A stretch of DNA of 64,000 bases from Moraxella oblonga NBRC 102422 (GCF_001598275.1 NZ_BCYQ01000008.1:32266-96265); one strand, 5' to 3'; counted from the first letter of the stretch, positions 1-8,739 are shown. The notes: generated by a model from the letters alone, not told the origin. A program made the numbers and translations.

Positions 1-374
1 CCACGTTTTGAAGAGTAGGGGTCATCGTATTCATCGTCTACATGGCGATGATGAACACGGTGTCCAGAACACCAGTCAAATGCCGAGCTTTGCACTGCTA
101 GCGTCGCCCCAATGAGTAAAAAATATTTGACAATTGGGTGAGCTTCATAGGATTTGTGAGCAAACAGACGATGATAGCCTGCGGTGATAGACATGCCTGT
201 CCAAGTCATAAAGAAGGCGAATGCAAGCCAAACCGAAAAACTTAGGTCGTGTGTCCACAGATACCAAGGTACTAAAATTAGAGCAAGTAAAGGCGTGGAT
301 AGCAACACAATGGCAGGTATCCAGTTGATGGGCGGGTTTTCAAAATCTTTGGGGTCATGTTTGGTGGCAGTCAT
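1..374 (-). CDS. Acyl-CoA (fatty acid) desaturase, N-terminal part; runs off the window
   Basis: Membrane di-iron desaturase that would introduce a cis double bond into acyl chains. Only the first ~124 residues are inside the window. The translation shows two hydrophobic segments (about residues 18-40 and 50-65), then the first histidine box HRLFAH and the second box HRVHHRH, which are iron ligands typical of the stearoyl-CoA/acyl-CoA desaturase family. The start is the ATG at 374-372. It is divergent from a TetR-family gene across 263 bp holding a perfect palindrome, so that regulator may control it; this is an inference. The C-terminal third histidine box lies outside the window. Confidence 0.9.
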   Translation of the reverse strand, partial: MTATKHDPKDFENPPINWIPAIVLLSTPLLALILVPWYLWTHDLSFSVWLAFAFFMTWTGMSITAGYHRLFAHKSYEAHPIVKYFLLIGATLAVQSSAFDWCSGHRVHHRHVDDEYDDPYSSKR

Positions 375-551
375 GTGAAGGTCCTATGTTGCCAAAAGAA
401 AATAAGTATATTTTAGTATTTTACCCCAAAATGATAAAAATGTGAACGCATATACACGATAAATTATATTAATTTTTTAAATCATAAAATAAAGTTTGGA
501 TAAATTATTCAATATATAAGTGCTTATTGTGTTATTTTTTTAATTTTGATA

Positions 552-571
552 AAATGACTGGTAAGTCATTT
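552..571. promoter_or_regulatory. Perfect 8-bp-arm palindrome, candidate TetR operator
   Basis: AAATGACT and AGTCATTT are perfect reverse complements around a GGTA centre. The site lies 66 bp before the TetR-family start and between that gene and the divergent desaturase. The arm length and spacing fit TetR-family dimer sites. The rest of the 375-637 spacer is AT-rich and I see no gene in it. Confidence 0.5.
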
Positions 572-637
572 GTGCGATTTTTCTTAAAAACAGCCTCTGA
601 TGTTCATGCACCCCTATTTTTATGATAAGGAAATGTC

Positions 638-1264
638 ATGTCAAACAGCCGTAAAACACAATTTTATCTTAGAGAACAGCAGATTTTACGCACTGCCGAG
701 CAGTTGTTGTTAGAATCTGGTGAGTATGATTTGACCTTAGATGAGTTGGCAAGGCATTTGGATGTGGCAAAAGGTACGCTTTATAAGCATTTTAAAAGCA
801 AAGATGAGCTACTAGTTAGGATTTTGATAGAATACGAAAAACGTATGTACTTAACCAACCAAATAGATGATGGGGCTTCGGCAGGAGTGGTACGCATGGT
901 ATTGCAACAACTGCTTAGACCACAGCGTGCCATGATGTTTAATCATTTAGAAGAAAAACTAACTTCCACCAAATCTGGGCTAAATGCCTTGTTTTCCGAA
1001 CTTTATCGCATTCGCCGTGAACGCATGAAATGCCTGTATGGGATTGCCAAGCGGTATTTGGTTGAACAAAACAGCACCATGCCCACACACGAATATTTGT
1101 CTAGCATTTGGGCGGTGGGGCAGGGTGGTTCTGGACTTTTAAATTCAAGTTTTTACCAAAGATATTTGGGTAGTCGAGAAGAGTTGATACGAGCGTGGGT
1201 GCATCAAATGCTTCTGTTACCGAAACTTTACTCATCAAAATATACCCATCAAACCCAAATTTAG
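638..1264 (+). CDS. TetR/AcrR-family transcriptional regulator
   Basis: A 208-residue protein with an N-terminal TetR helix-turn-helix at about residues 12-58 (TAEQLLLESGEYDLTLDEL, then AKGTLYKHFKSKDELL). The C-terminal ligand-binding half is divergent and gives no ligand clue. The start ATG has an upstream AAGGAAATGTC context (ribosome-binding AAGGA about 5 bases before ATG). It is divergent from the acyl-CoA desaturase and preceded by a palindrome at 552-571. Autoregulation and desaturase control are plausible, but the target is not shown by the sequence. Confidence 0.88.
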   Translation: MSNSRKTQFYLREQQILRTAEQLLLESGEYDLTLDELARHLDVAKGTLYKHFKSKDELLVRILIEYEKRMYLTNQIDDGASAGVVRMVLQQLLRPQRAMMFNHLEEKLTSTKSGLNALFSELYRIRRERMKCLYGIAKRYLVEQNSTMPTHEYLSSIWAVGQGGSGLLNSSFYQRYLGSREELIRAWVHQMLLLPKLYSSKYTHQTQI

Positions 1265-1341
1265 TACAGATTTGAGTAAATTGCAATTACATTCATAAAA
1301 ATCAAATACTTACATAAATTTGAGATTGGCATCACCTAAAT

Positions 1342-1372
1342 AAAAACCAAGCCTGATGACTTGGTTTTTTTT
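1342..1372. terminator. Bidirectional intrinsic terminator
   Basis: Stem AAAAACCAAG / CTTGGTTTTT with an 8-base loop and T-runs on both strands. It lies between the convergent TetR gene and the ETF-ubiquinone oxidoreductase gene and can serve both. Confidence 0.85.
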
Positions 1373-1375
1373 GAT

Positions 1376-3043
1376 TTACATATTGGGGTAGTTAGGACCG
1401 CCGCCACCTTCGGGCGTAATCCAAGTGATGTTTTGGGCAGGGTCTTTGATGTCGCAAGTTTTGCAATGTAGGCAGTTTTGGCTATTGATGACAAATCTTG
1501 CTTTGCCTTTGACTTCTTTGTCTTCAACCACCTCATACACGCCTGCTGGACAGTATAGGCGAGCAGGTTCGGCATATAGTGGTAAATTGGTATTGATTGG
1601 GACGTTGGGGTCGGTCAGCACCAGATGGCACGGCTGATCTTCGGCGTGGTTGGTATTAGAGATGAACACGCTAGATAATTTATCAAAGGTGAGTTTTCCA
1701 TCTGGTTTGGGGTAGTCAGGTTTATAGGCGTGGTCAGCTTTATCAAGCTGTTTATAGTCAGGGACGTTATCGTGAACGGTAAAGGGAATTTTACCCAAAA
1801 TGTTTTGTTCAACAAAAGTAAATGCACCTCCCATGAGCGTCCCCATACGGTGCATGGCAGGCGAGAAGTTACGAGCTTGATAAGCATCTTCAAAGAGCCA
1901 TGAATTTTCAAAGGTGGTTTGGTATTCGGTGACTTCATCATGCTGACGACCTGCTTGAATGGCTTTAAAAATACTCTCACCAGCCAGCATACCTGACTTC
2001 ATGGCGGTATGTGTGCCTTTGATTTTGGCAGGGTTTAAAAAGCCTGCATCATCACCCACCAGTACGCCTCCTGCAAAGGTAAGTTTGGGTAGGGCATTGA
2101 GACCACCTTTGACCAAAGCCCTTGCCCCATAAGATAGACGAGTGCCACCTTCTAAGATGGGGCGGATAAGGGGGTGGAGTTTGAGACGTTGAAGTTCATC
2201 AAAGGGCGATAGGTGGGGGTTTGAGTAAGACAAATCCACCACTAAGCCAAAGCTTACTTGGTTGTTTTCACCAAAGTAAAGCCACCAACCCCCTGTTGCC
2301 CCTGTGTCGTTCAAAGGGTAACCAGAGCCGTGCATGACCACGCCTTCTTCGTGTTGGTTGGCAGGAATTTCCCACAACTCTTTTAAGCCAATGCCATAAT
2401 GTTGAGGGTCTTTGTCTTTATCAAGGTGAAAACGGCTAATCAGACGTTTGCCCAGATGTCCACGACAACCTTCGGCAAAGACGGTGTATTTGGCAAGCAA
2501 ATCATAACCTGCCTCAAATGATGGTTTGGCTTCGCCTTTGGCATTGATGCCCATGTCGCCTGTTTGTACGCCACGTACCGAGCCATCGGTATTATATAGA
2601 ATCTCACTGGCGGTGAAGTTGGGAAATAGCATCACGCCCAAATTTTCGGCTTGTTCGGCAAGCCAGCGCACAACATTACCAAGCGAGACGATGTAATTGC
2701 CATCATTGTGCATGGTTTTTGGGACGATGGCATGAGGAAGTTGTACGGTGCGATTGGCACTAGGCAGTACATAGACACGGTCTTCTTTTGCCTTGACTGT
2801 GATGGGAGCATTCATGTTTTTCCAGTCGGGGAATAGCTCATCTAACGCCCGAGTCTCAATGACTGCCCCAGAGAGAGTGTGAGCTCCGAACTCCGAGCCT
2901 TTTTCAAGGACACAGACCATGAACTCGTCCAGCCCTGCGTCATTGGCAAGTTGTTTTAGGCGAATGGCGGTTGATAAACCTGACACGCCACCACCAACAA
3001 TGACGACATCAAATTCCATAGATTCTCGTTCTATGTGTTGCAT
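1376..3043 (-). CDS. Electron transfer flavoprotein-ubiquinone oxidoreductase
   Basis: Inner-membrane-associated FAD/4Fe-4S enzyme that passes electrons from reduced ETF (acyl-CoA and amino-acid dehydrogenation) to ubiquinone. About 555 residues, the normal length. The N-terminus carries the FAD-binding GGGVSGLSTAIRL motif. The C-terminus has the iron-sulfur cysteines in CPAGVYEV and NCLHCKTCDIKDP, and the family-typical end GGGGPNYPNM. I chose the ATG at 3043 because AAAGGAAA lies just before it; an in-frame upstream codon at 3064 has no such site. The ETF subunits are not in the window. The gene stands alone between convergent and divergent neighbours. Confidence 0.96.
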   Translation of the reverse strand: MQHIERESMEFDVVIVGGGVSGLSTAIRLKQLANDAGLDEFMVCVLEKGSEFGAHTLSGAVIETRALDELFPDWKNMNAPITVKAKEDRVYVLPSANRTVQLPHAIVPKTMHNDGNYIVSLGNVVRWLAEQAENLGVMLFPNFTASEILYNTDGSVRGVQTGDMGINAKGEAKPSFEAGYDLLAKYTVFAEGCRGHLGKRLISRFHLDKDKDPQHYGIGLKELWEIPANQHEEGVVMHGSGYPLNDTGATGGWWLYFGENNQVSFGLVVDLSYSNPHLSPFDELQRLKLHPLIRPILEGGTRLSYGARALVKGGLNALPKLTFAGGVLVGDDAGFLNPAKIKGTHTAMKSGMLAGESIFKAIQAGRQHDEVTEYQTTFENSWLFEDAYQARNFSPAMHRMGTLMGGAFTFVEQNILGKIPFTVHDNVPDYKQLDKADHAYKPDYPKPDGKLTFDKLSSVFISNTNHAEDQPCHLVLTDPNVPINTNLPLYAEPARLYCPAGVYEVVEDKEVKGKARFVINSQNCLHCKTCDIKDPAQNITWITPEGGGGPNYPNM

Positions 3044-3295
3044 AAATTTTCCTTTGGCTAACAATTAATGTTTGTCAAAAAACATTCATTGAATAATTGG
3101 CTGATTTAAAATACCCTATATTTTACCAATATTCCTAAAATTTAGACAAGTAAATTATGATGGATACGTTTGTAAAATCCATGTTGGTACAATCGTACAA
3201 ATCATTATATTTGGTGTTGCGACATTTTTTATTTGCTTTTTTGGTGAATTTTGGGCAAAATCACATTGATTAATGTACGGATAAATGGGGTAATC

Positions 3296-3898
3296 ATGTG
3301 TCATGATATTTTAAAAAATAATTGTAAAAACAATGGTTTAAATGAATTTTTGGTGTCTTTGGTGGGTGAGCGAAAAATCCCACCACTAGACAAATGGTCG
3401 CCAACAACAGTTGTGCCATTTGACATCATTATCAAAGATGATGGTGATTGGTATCATGAGGGGGTGAAAATGACTAGGCAGTCATTGGTGGATTTGTTCG
3501 CCAGTGTTTTGTGGGCAGAAGGTGAGGGTGAGCAAAAATGCCATTTTTTAAAAACTCCCACTGACAAATACCAAATCACGGTGGTAGACGTGCCACTATT
3601 TATCAATCAGGTAGATAAAATCATAGAAAATGGTGATGAGTGGATAGTATTTACCACCACACACGGTGATAAGATAGTGCTTGATGATAACCTCATGTAT
3701 TTTAAAGAATTTATTCGTGATGATGTCTGTGAAAGGAGACTGTATATTGATACAAGGTTTAATTTAACAGCACGCATTAACCGCAATGTTTTTTATCATT
3801 TGGTGGCATTGGGCAAGCTTGATGAGGTTGATAATCAAGTTATTTTGACATTAAGAAGTGGCGGACGTATTCATCATTTGGTGGATAATTTGGAATAA
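3296..3898 (+). CDS. DUF1285 family protein
   Basis: About 200 residues. The segment around IPPLDKW, DIIIKDDGDWYHEGVKMTRQSLV and LFASVLWAEGEG matches the pattern of DUF1285 proteins (a proline-centred start, DWYHEG-like strand, then a serine/valine-rich helix). The family's biochemical role is not established to my knowledge. The ORF stays open upstream to a TTG at 3251; the ATG at 3296 is favoured because it begins shortly before the conserved region, but neither has a strong ribosome-binding site. It is a single-gene unit before the ferredoxin. Confidence 0.75.
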   Translation: MCHDILKNNCKNNGLNEFLVSLVGERKIPPLDKWSPTTVVPFDIIIKDDGDWYHEGVKMTRQSLVDLFASVLWAEGEGEQKCHFLKTPTDKYQITVVDVPLFINQVDKIIENGDEWIVFTTTHGDKIVLDDNLMYFKEFIRDDVCERRLYIDTRFNLTARINRNVFYHLVALGKLDEVDNQVILTLRSGGRIHHLVDNLE

Positions 3899-4003
3899 GA
3901 ATAAATTAAAAAAATAAGTAGGAATTATTATCAATATTTACTCTTTTTTGCTGTTTTTGAATAAATATTTTCTATTTTTCTTTAATAAAACCACTCCTAA
4001 GAT

Positions 4004-4032
4004 TTGAGAAAAAATGTCAAACAAGCTACAAT
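4004..4032 (+). promoter_or_regulatory. Sigma-70-type promoter for fdxA-lpxB
   Basis: TTGAGA (4004-4009), a 17-base spacer and TACAAT (4027-4032). It lies 83 bp before the ferredoxin start, in the 216-bp AT-rich gap after the DUF1285 gene. Confidence 0.65.
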
Positions 4033-4114
4033 ATGCACCGTTATTTTTATTTTAAAATCTGTGATTTGAATAAAATCCAGTATTTACTTAACAACCATTT
4101 AGCAAGGTGTTTTT

Positions 4115-4438
4115 ATGACATTTGTTGTAACTGATAATTGCATTTTGTGCAAATATACTGATTGCGTTGAAGTTTGTCCTGTAGATTGCTTTTATGAAGG
4201 TCCAAACTTTTTGGTTATTAATCCTGATGAGTGTATTGATTGTGCGTTGTGTGAGCCTGAATGTCCTGCCAATGCTATTTTTAGTGAAGATGAAATTCCA
4301 GCAGGTCAAGAAGAGTTTATCAAGCTCAACGAGGAGTTGTCGCAGTCTTGGGCGAATATTACCGAGAAAAAAGATGCCATGATAGACCACAAAAAATGGG
4401 ATGGTGTCGCTGGCAAAATCCAGTACTTAGAACGTTAA
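4115..4438 (+). CDS. fdxA: Ferredoxin, 7Fe-8S type (FdxA)
   Basis: Small cytoplasmic electron carrier, 107 residues. It has [17 protein letters not shown] near the N-terminus and [12 protein letters not shown] at about 40-51. The first cluster motif has the spacing typical of a [3Fe-4S] site beside a [4Fe-4S] site, as in Azotobacter FdI-like proteins. The C-terminal tail ([14 protein letters not shown]) is also family-typical. AAGGTGT precedes the ATG. It lies 12 bp upstream of lpxB and is probably cotranscribed with it. Confidence 0.95.
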   Translation: MTFVVTDNCILCKYTDCVEVCPVDCFYEGPNFLVINPDECIDCALCEPECPANAIFSEDEIPAGQEEFIKLNEELSQSWANITEKKDAMIDHKKWDGVAGKIQYLER

Positions 4439-4450
4439 TTTTATCAGTTT

Positions 4451-5656
4451 ATGATGTTGGATACTACCAAGCCCCTAACCATTGGCATAGTCGCAGGAGA
4501 AGTCTCTGGCGATATGTTGGGGGCGGATTTTATGGCAAAAATGAATGCCTTGCACCCAAACATTACATGGGTGGGGGTTGGTGGCGTTGCCATGCAAAAG
4601 CAGGGGTTGTCGTCCACTATTGACATGGGTCGCCTGTCGGTCATGGGTTTGGTGGAAGTGTTGAAGCATTTGCCTGATTTGCTTTGTGCCAAGCGTGAGA
4701 TTTTGGAGGTGTTTTTTGCCCAAAAAATAGACATTTTTGTGGGGATTGATGCTCCTGATTTTAACTTACGATTGGGCAAAGTGTTAAGGCGGACAGGTGT
4801 ATTTTGTGTGCAGTATGTCAGCCCTAGCGTTTGGGCATGGCGTGAAAACCGCATTCACAACATCAAAGAATCTACTGATTTGGTGCTGTGTCTATTTCCT
4901 TTTGAGCTTGATGTTTATGTACGCCATCGCCACCCTGCGGTATGTGTGGGACATCCTTTGCTTGACAAATTGCACGCCGACAAACGTCCACGCCGTGATG
5001 TTATCGCAGAGTTTGAAAGGCGGTTTGGTGTATCTTTGACTGATGTGCCTGTGTGTGTCATGGCAGGGTCTCGCCATTCTGAGATTGGTGCGATTTTGCC
5101 ACTTTTGATTGACAGCATGGCACTGCTTCACAAACAAGGTAAGTTTACATTTGTACTTCCTGTGGTGAGTGCTGACCATGCTATCCTTGTCAAATCCATG
5201 ATAACAAGCCAAGCACCACATCTACTCAATCATTGCCACGTCATTGATGGTCAAACCTATCCTAGCGATGAATGGACGATAAGTCAGCACGCCATGAATG
5301 CTTGTGAGTTGGTGCTGTTGGCGTCTGGGACGGCAACGTTGGAGGCTCTACTATTGCACCGTCCAATGGTCGTGGTTTATAAGGTCAATACCATGACCTA
5401 TGCCATTGCCAAACGCCTTGTCAAAATTCCCTATGTCAGCTTGCCCAATATTTTATCCAATCATCAAATCCGCCAAGCCATTGTTCCTGAGCTTATCCAA
5501 GACAACGCCACACCACAGGCGGTAGTGAGCCATGCCATGAATTTGCTGAATTCACTCAACCAAGAAAAACTCATCTTTACCACACAAAAACTGCGTGAAG
5601 ATAGCCATACAAATCCCGCCCAAGCGGTTTTGATGGCATATTCTCAAAATAAGTGA
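4451..5656 (+). CDS. lpxB: Lipid-A-disaccharide synthase
   Basis: GT19 glycosyltransferase that joins UDP-2,3-diacylglucosamine to lipid X to make the lipid A disaccharide at the inner-membrane face. It has 401 residues, close to the usual 380-400. Diagnostic stretches are AGEVSGDMLGA at the N-terminus, VGIDAPDFNL, YVSPSVWAW, and the donor-site region LLASGTATLEALL followed by MVVVYK. Presence of lpxB confirms an outer membrane with lipid A. It is normally clustered with lpxA or lnt-type genes; here it follows fdxA, a rearranged context. Confidence 0.97.
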   Translation: MMLDTTKPLTIGIVAGEVSGDMLGADFMAKMNALHPNITWVGVGGVAMQKQGLSSTIDMGRLSVMGLVEVLKHLPDLLCAKREILEVFFAQKIDIFVGIDAPDFNLRLGKVLRRTGVFCVQYVSPSVWAWRENRIHNIKESTDLVLCLFPFELDVYVRHRHPAVCVGHPLLDKLHADKRPRRDVIAEFERRFGVSLTDVPVCVMAGSRHSEIGAILPLLIDSMALLHKQGKFTFVLPVVSADHAILVKSMITSQAPHLLNHCHVIDGQTYPSDEWTISQHAMNACELVLLASGTATLEALLLHRPMVVVYKVNTMTYAIAKRLVKIPYVSLPNILSNHQIRQAIVPELIQDNATPQAVVSHAMNLLNSLNQEKLIFTTQKLREDSHTNPAQAVLMAYSQNK

Positions 5657-5685
5657 ACAAATTTTTATAAATAAGAACAATTCGC

Positions 5686-5700
5686 TTGCTAATTTAGCAA
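5686..5700. promoter_or_regulatory. Palindrome upstream of FabR-like gene
   Basis: TTGCTAA-T-TTAGCAA is a perfect 7-bp-arm palindrome 65 bp before the FabR-like start. The one-base centre makes it a poor hairpin terminator, so a protein-binding operator (autoregulation) is the better guess. Confidence 0.35.
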
Positions 5701-5764
5701 TATTTTTGCATAATAAGTAGTTAATCGGCAAATTTGTGCCACATATTTTTTTAAGGTTGTTGTA

Positions 5765-6475
5765 ATGACAGAAAATATAGAAAAACCTCTTACTCGTGAA
5801 CAAAAAAAACGCCAAACCCGCCAAGCCTTTTATCAAGCGGTGCTTGACTTGTGTATGCTCGGGCAGGGCTTTGGTTCTATTAGCTTACGCCAAGTGACTC
5901 GTGAAGTGGGTGTTGTGCCAACGGCATTTTATCGTCATTTTGCTAGCATGGAAGAGTTGGGTCGCTCGCTTGTTGAGGAGTTGCTGGGCGATGCGTTGGC
6001 TACCTTGCGTGGGCATATGCAGTTTGGACACAAACGCACACACGAACGACAAATTGCCAAAAGTGTACACTTATTCTTTAAAGCGGTTGATGCTCAGCCC
6101 CATTATTGGCAGTTTATCGCCAGTGAGCGTTTTGGGGGTTCAGAGGCTGTGCGTCATGCCATTGGTGAACAAATCAAAACTTTTGCCAATGTCATGAGTG
6201 AAGATTTGGCACTACAACCTGCCTTTGCTCATGTGAGTGCCGAAGATCGTTATCTGTTGGCTGAAATGGGTGTAAATTTGAGTTTTTCTTGGATTATTGA
6301 TTGGCTTGATTTGACTTATACACCTGATTTGGGTGATGAAGAAAACCCAGAGCAGGTCAATCTCAATTTAGAACAAGCCAAACAAGCCATGCTCTACCAC
6401 TGCACTCGTCAAATGCAAATGCTCCTATATGGTGCATATAACTGGAAATCTACCGAAGAGACAGTGGTTGAATAA
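5765..6475 (+). CDS. fabR: FabR-like TetR-family regulator of fatty acid synthesis
   Basis: A 236-residue TetR protein. The N-terminus (LTREQKKRQTRQAFYQAVLDL, with SLRQVTREVGVVPTAFYRHFASMEELG at about 40-65) matches the FabR/DesT subgroup, which senses acyl pools and represses unsaturated fatty acid genes such as fabA/fabB or desaturases. Family assignment is strong; the exact regulon is inferred. A desaturase gene lies 5.4 kb away at the window edge, so both lipid functions are in the neighbourhood. AAGGTTGTTGTA precedes the ATG. Confidence 0.82.
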   Translation: MTENIEKPLTREQKKRQTRQAFYQAVLDLCMLGQGFGSISLRQVTREVGVVPTAFYRHFASMEELGRSLVEELLGDALATLRGHMQFGHKRTHERQIAKSVHLFFKAVDAQPHYWQFIASERFGGSEAVRHAIGEQIKTFANVMSEDLALQPAFAHVSAEDRYLLAEMGVNLSFSWIIDWLDLTYTPDLGDEENPEQVNLNLEQAKQAMLYHCTRQMQMLLYGAYNWKSTEETVVE

Positions 6476-6497
6476 TCGGTAAATATCCCCATATCAC

Positions 6498-6528
6498 AGA
6501 CGTGTCAGCGTGCTGACGCGTCTTTTTT
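6498..6528 (+). terminator. Intrinsic terminator after fabR-like gene
   Basis: Stem AGACGTGTCAG / CTGACGCGTCT (one G-T pair) with a short loop followed by TTTTTT. It lies 22 bp after the FabR-like stop and before the glyoxalase gene. Confidence 0.8.
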
Positions 6529-6544
6529 GTTTTAAGGAAGTATT

Positions 6545-7075
6545 ATGACTATTGCTCAACCTGCCAATGCACTCACCGCAAATGGCGTCAAAGATATTCC
6601 TGCCGTGTCCGAAGGCTTTACCTTTAACCATACCATGCTTCGTATCAAAGACCCTGTCAAATCACTTGAATTTTATACAGGTGTGCTAGGCATGACTTTA
6701 CTTCGCCACAGCCAGTTTCCTGAGGCGAAGTTTGATTTGTATTTTTTGGCAAAACTCACCGCCGAAGAGCGTGCCAATCTGCCAGCGACCGCTGATTTGA
6801 GTGCTTATGTATCTGCCCAGCGTGGTATTTTAGAGTTGACGCATAACTATGGTACAGAGAATGACTCTAATTTTAGCTATCACAATGGTAATAGCGACCC
6901 ACGTGGCTTTGGGCATATTTGTTTTGCTGTGCCAGACCTTGCTGAAGCGGTAGCTTGGTTTGATAAAAACAATGTGGTTTTTCAAAAGCGTCCAGAAGAT
7001 GGTAGCATGAAAGACATCGCCTTTATCAAAGACCCTGATGGCTATTGGGTTGAGATTATTGAATTGAAGGCTTAA
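6545..7075 (+). CDS. gloA: Lactoylglutathione lyase (glyoxalase I)
   Basis: Metal-dependent isomerase that turns the methylglyoxal-glutathione hemithioacetal into S-lactoylglutathione. It has 176 residues, typical of the longer glyoxalase I form. Features are FNHTMLRIKDPVKSLEFYTGVLGM near the N-terminus (metal-ligand His), ILELTHNYGTE mid-protein, GFGHICFAVPD, and the C-terminal DPDGYWVEII with the catalytic metal-ligand Glu. AAGGAAG lies 5 bases before the ATG. It sits between two terminators and is monocistronic. Glutathione supply is consistent with gshB at 46692. Confidence 0.95.
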   Translation: MTIAQPANALTANGVKDIPAVSEGFTFNHTMLRIKDPVKSLEFYTGVLGMTLLRHSQFPEAKFDLYFLAKLTAEERANLPATADLSAYVSAQRGILELTHNYGTENDSNFSYHNGNSDPRGFGHICFAVPDLAEAVAWFDKNNVVFQKRPEDGSMKDIAFIKDPDGYWVEIIELKA

Positions 7076-7078
7076 AGA

Positions 7079-7115
7079 TAAAAAACGCCCATGTAGATTG
7101 TGTGGGCGTTTTTTA
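7079..7115. terminator. Bidirectional terminator between gloA and tRNA-Arg
   Basis: ACGCCCA / TGGGCGT stem with flanking A-run and T-run. It lies just after the glyoxalase stop and 3' of the minus-strand tRNA. Confidence 0.75.
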
Positions 7116-7127
7116 ATCTTTGGAGTG

Positions 7128-7204
7128 TGGCGCACCTGGCGGGAATTGAACCCACGACCTTTGGCTTCGGAGGCCAACACTCTATCCAACTGAGCTACAG
7201 GTGC
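7128..7204 (-). tRNA. tRNA-Arg (anticodon CCG)
   Basis: Read on the minus strand, a 7-bp acceptor stem GCACCTG/CAGGTGC closes a full cloverleaf. The anticodon arm TTGGC-CTCCGAA-GCCAA gives anticodon CCG. The T-arm contains GTTCAATTC, and an encoded CCA end follows a G discriminator base. The D-arm has the AGCTCAGTTGGATAGAG pattern. Length with CCA is 77 nt. Confidence 0.97.
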
Positions 7205-7318
7205 AGATAATAGATAATCGGCTAATTCTACCAAGTTTTTACAAAAATTACCACCTGTTTATTGCTATTGTAAAAAATTTTTATAAAAATTTGACTGATT
7301 GCATAAAAAACATGGCAA

Positions 7319-7353
7319 TTTACCCCATTTTTCCCTTATAATAGTGGGGTAAA
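7319..7353. promoter_or_regulatory. Inverted repeat around a -10 box upstream of cytochrome c gene
   Basis: TTTACCCCA (7319-7327) and TGGGGTAAA (7345-7353) are perfect reverse complements that flank TATAAT at 7337-7342. The -35 region is weak (TGGCAA around 7313). A protein bound across both arms would cover the -10 box, so this is a candidate operator. Confidence 0.45.
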
Positions 7354-7399
7354 CTATCCAACCCAGAGCATATGCTCAAGGCTAAAATGAGATGATGAC

Positions 7400-7867
7400 A
7401 TGAAAAAAATTGCTACGTTGTCTTTTGCCCTATTTATGGCAATGATTGGAACAACCAACGTTCACGCCAAAAGTACCGAAGTCATTCCCGAAGACAGTGC
7501 CCAAGTCAAAAAATTGCTCGCAATCCACAAAGATTTGGTAGCTCGTATCACCCCTTATGGCAAAGTTTGCTTTGATGGTGAAGAATGTGACATCAATATC
7601 ACCGTTCTTGCTCCTGCGGTAGAGGGCGTGGCACGTCCGGGCGATCAGCTTTATAAGGCGATTTGTTCAACTTGTCATGACTCAGGTTTGTTAGGTGCTC
7701 CAAAGGTTGGTACGGCTGATTGGACGCCACGTATCGCCAAAGGTAAGGCAACTTTGTATGACCATGCCATCAACGGTTTTAACGCCATGCCAGCTCGTGG
7801 TGGTGCAGACATCTCTGATGATGAAGTGAAAAATGCGGTTGATTATATCCTAAGTCAAGCCAAATAA
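7400..7867 (+). CDS. Periplasmic c-type cytochrome, class I (c5-like)
   Basis: Exported monohaem electron carrier of 155 residues. A Sec signal peptide occupies about residues 1-23 (cleavage after VHA). A 35-residue linker with a CFDGEEC pair precedes the haem domain. The haem site is CSTCH at about residues 93-97, and the distal Met ligand is probably in the AMPARGG segment near residue 134. The C-terminal DDEVKNAVDYILSQ helix is typical of cytochrome c5/c555. It would carry electrons to a terminal oxidase. It is monocistronic, with its own promoter region. Confidence 0.92.
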   Translation: MKKIATLSFALFMAMIGTTNVHAKSTEVIPEDSAQVKKLLAIHKDLVARITPYGKVCFDGEECDINITVLAPAVEGVARPGDQLYKAICSTCHDSGLLGAPKVGTADWTPRIAKGKATLYDHAINGFNAMPARGGADISDDEVKNAVDYILSQAK

Positions 7868-7960
7868 AACACATTCTTATCATAAATGGCTTAGGTGGGA
7901 AACCACTTAGGCTATTTGTTGTTTTTTATTTTTAGATATATCTACTTATTAAGAATAATC

Positions 7961-8650
7961 ATGACAAGAGTTTTTGCTATTGGAGACATTCATGGCAGTT
8001 ATGATGCACTGACTACGCTACTTGATGGCATAAAACCCACCAAAAATGATACCCTGATTTTTTTGGGTGATTATGTCAATCGTGGCAAAAATAGTAAAGG
8101 TGTGTTGGATATTTTAATGAACTTGCCCAATATTTGCCAAACGGTATTCATTATGGGAAATCATGAGTTAATCATGCTTAGTGGTTTAAAATATCAAGAG
8201 GATTTTAATTTTTGGCTTAGGGTGGGAGGCGATAAAACGTTGCAATCTTTTGGTTTATTGCCTTTGCGTTCTGAATGCTGGCATTTGCCATTTTCTTATG
8301 TGTCATTTTTAAAAAATACCAAAGATTATTATGAAATAGATCAATTCATCTTTTGTCATGCTTCTATTTATTCTCATTTACCTTTGGATAAACAAGATGA
8401 TTATGCTCTAAGGTGGCGTAAATTAGAAAATAACCACACGGGTCATATTTCTGGCAAAACCATTATTTGTGGACATACCGAACAACGAAATGGTCAAGTG
8501 TTATTTCAAAATGGCATTATCTGTATTGATACATGGGCATATGGTGATGGTTGTTTGACGGCATTGGAATTAAATGATAAAAAACTCTATCAGGCTGATA
8601 ATAAAGGGTATTTTTATATGACTGATGTAAGTGATTTTTTTAACCATTAA
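7961..8650 (+). CDS. PPP-family metallophosphoesterase (serine/threonine phosphatase-like)
   Basis: About 229 residues. The metal-binding motifs appear in order: GDIHG near the N-terminus, GDYVNRG at about 40, GNHE at about 69, and a late GHT (CGHTEQ) histidine. This matches bacteriophage-lambda-type PPP phosphatases that use two metal ions to hydrolyse phosphoesters (protein or dinucleotide substrates). The ORF is open further upstream to 7895, but the ATG at 7961 begins right at the conserved MTRVFAIGDIHG. The substrate cannot be told from sequence. It lies 90 bp before the ABC exporter genes. Confidence 0.88.
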   Translation: MTRVFAIGDIHGSYDALTTLLDGIKPTKNDTLIFLGDYVNRGKNSKGVLDILMNLPNICQTVFIMGNHELIMLSGLKYQEDFNFWLRVGGDKTLQSFGLLPLRSECWHLPFSYVSFLKNTKDYYEIDQFIFCHASIYSHLPLDKQDDYALRWRKLENNHTGHISGKTIICGHTEQRNGQVLFQNGIICIDTWAYGDGCLTALELNDKKLYQADNKGYFYMTDVSDFFNH

Positions 8651-8739
8651 TTTAGGTAAACCAAGCCATTGAAAAAGTGAATTTTTCTTTTGATTATTTA
8701 CCCCAATTTAATAATAAATACGACATCAAAAAAGCACTC

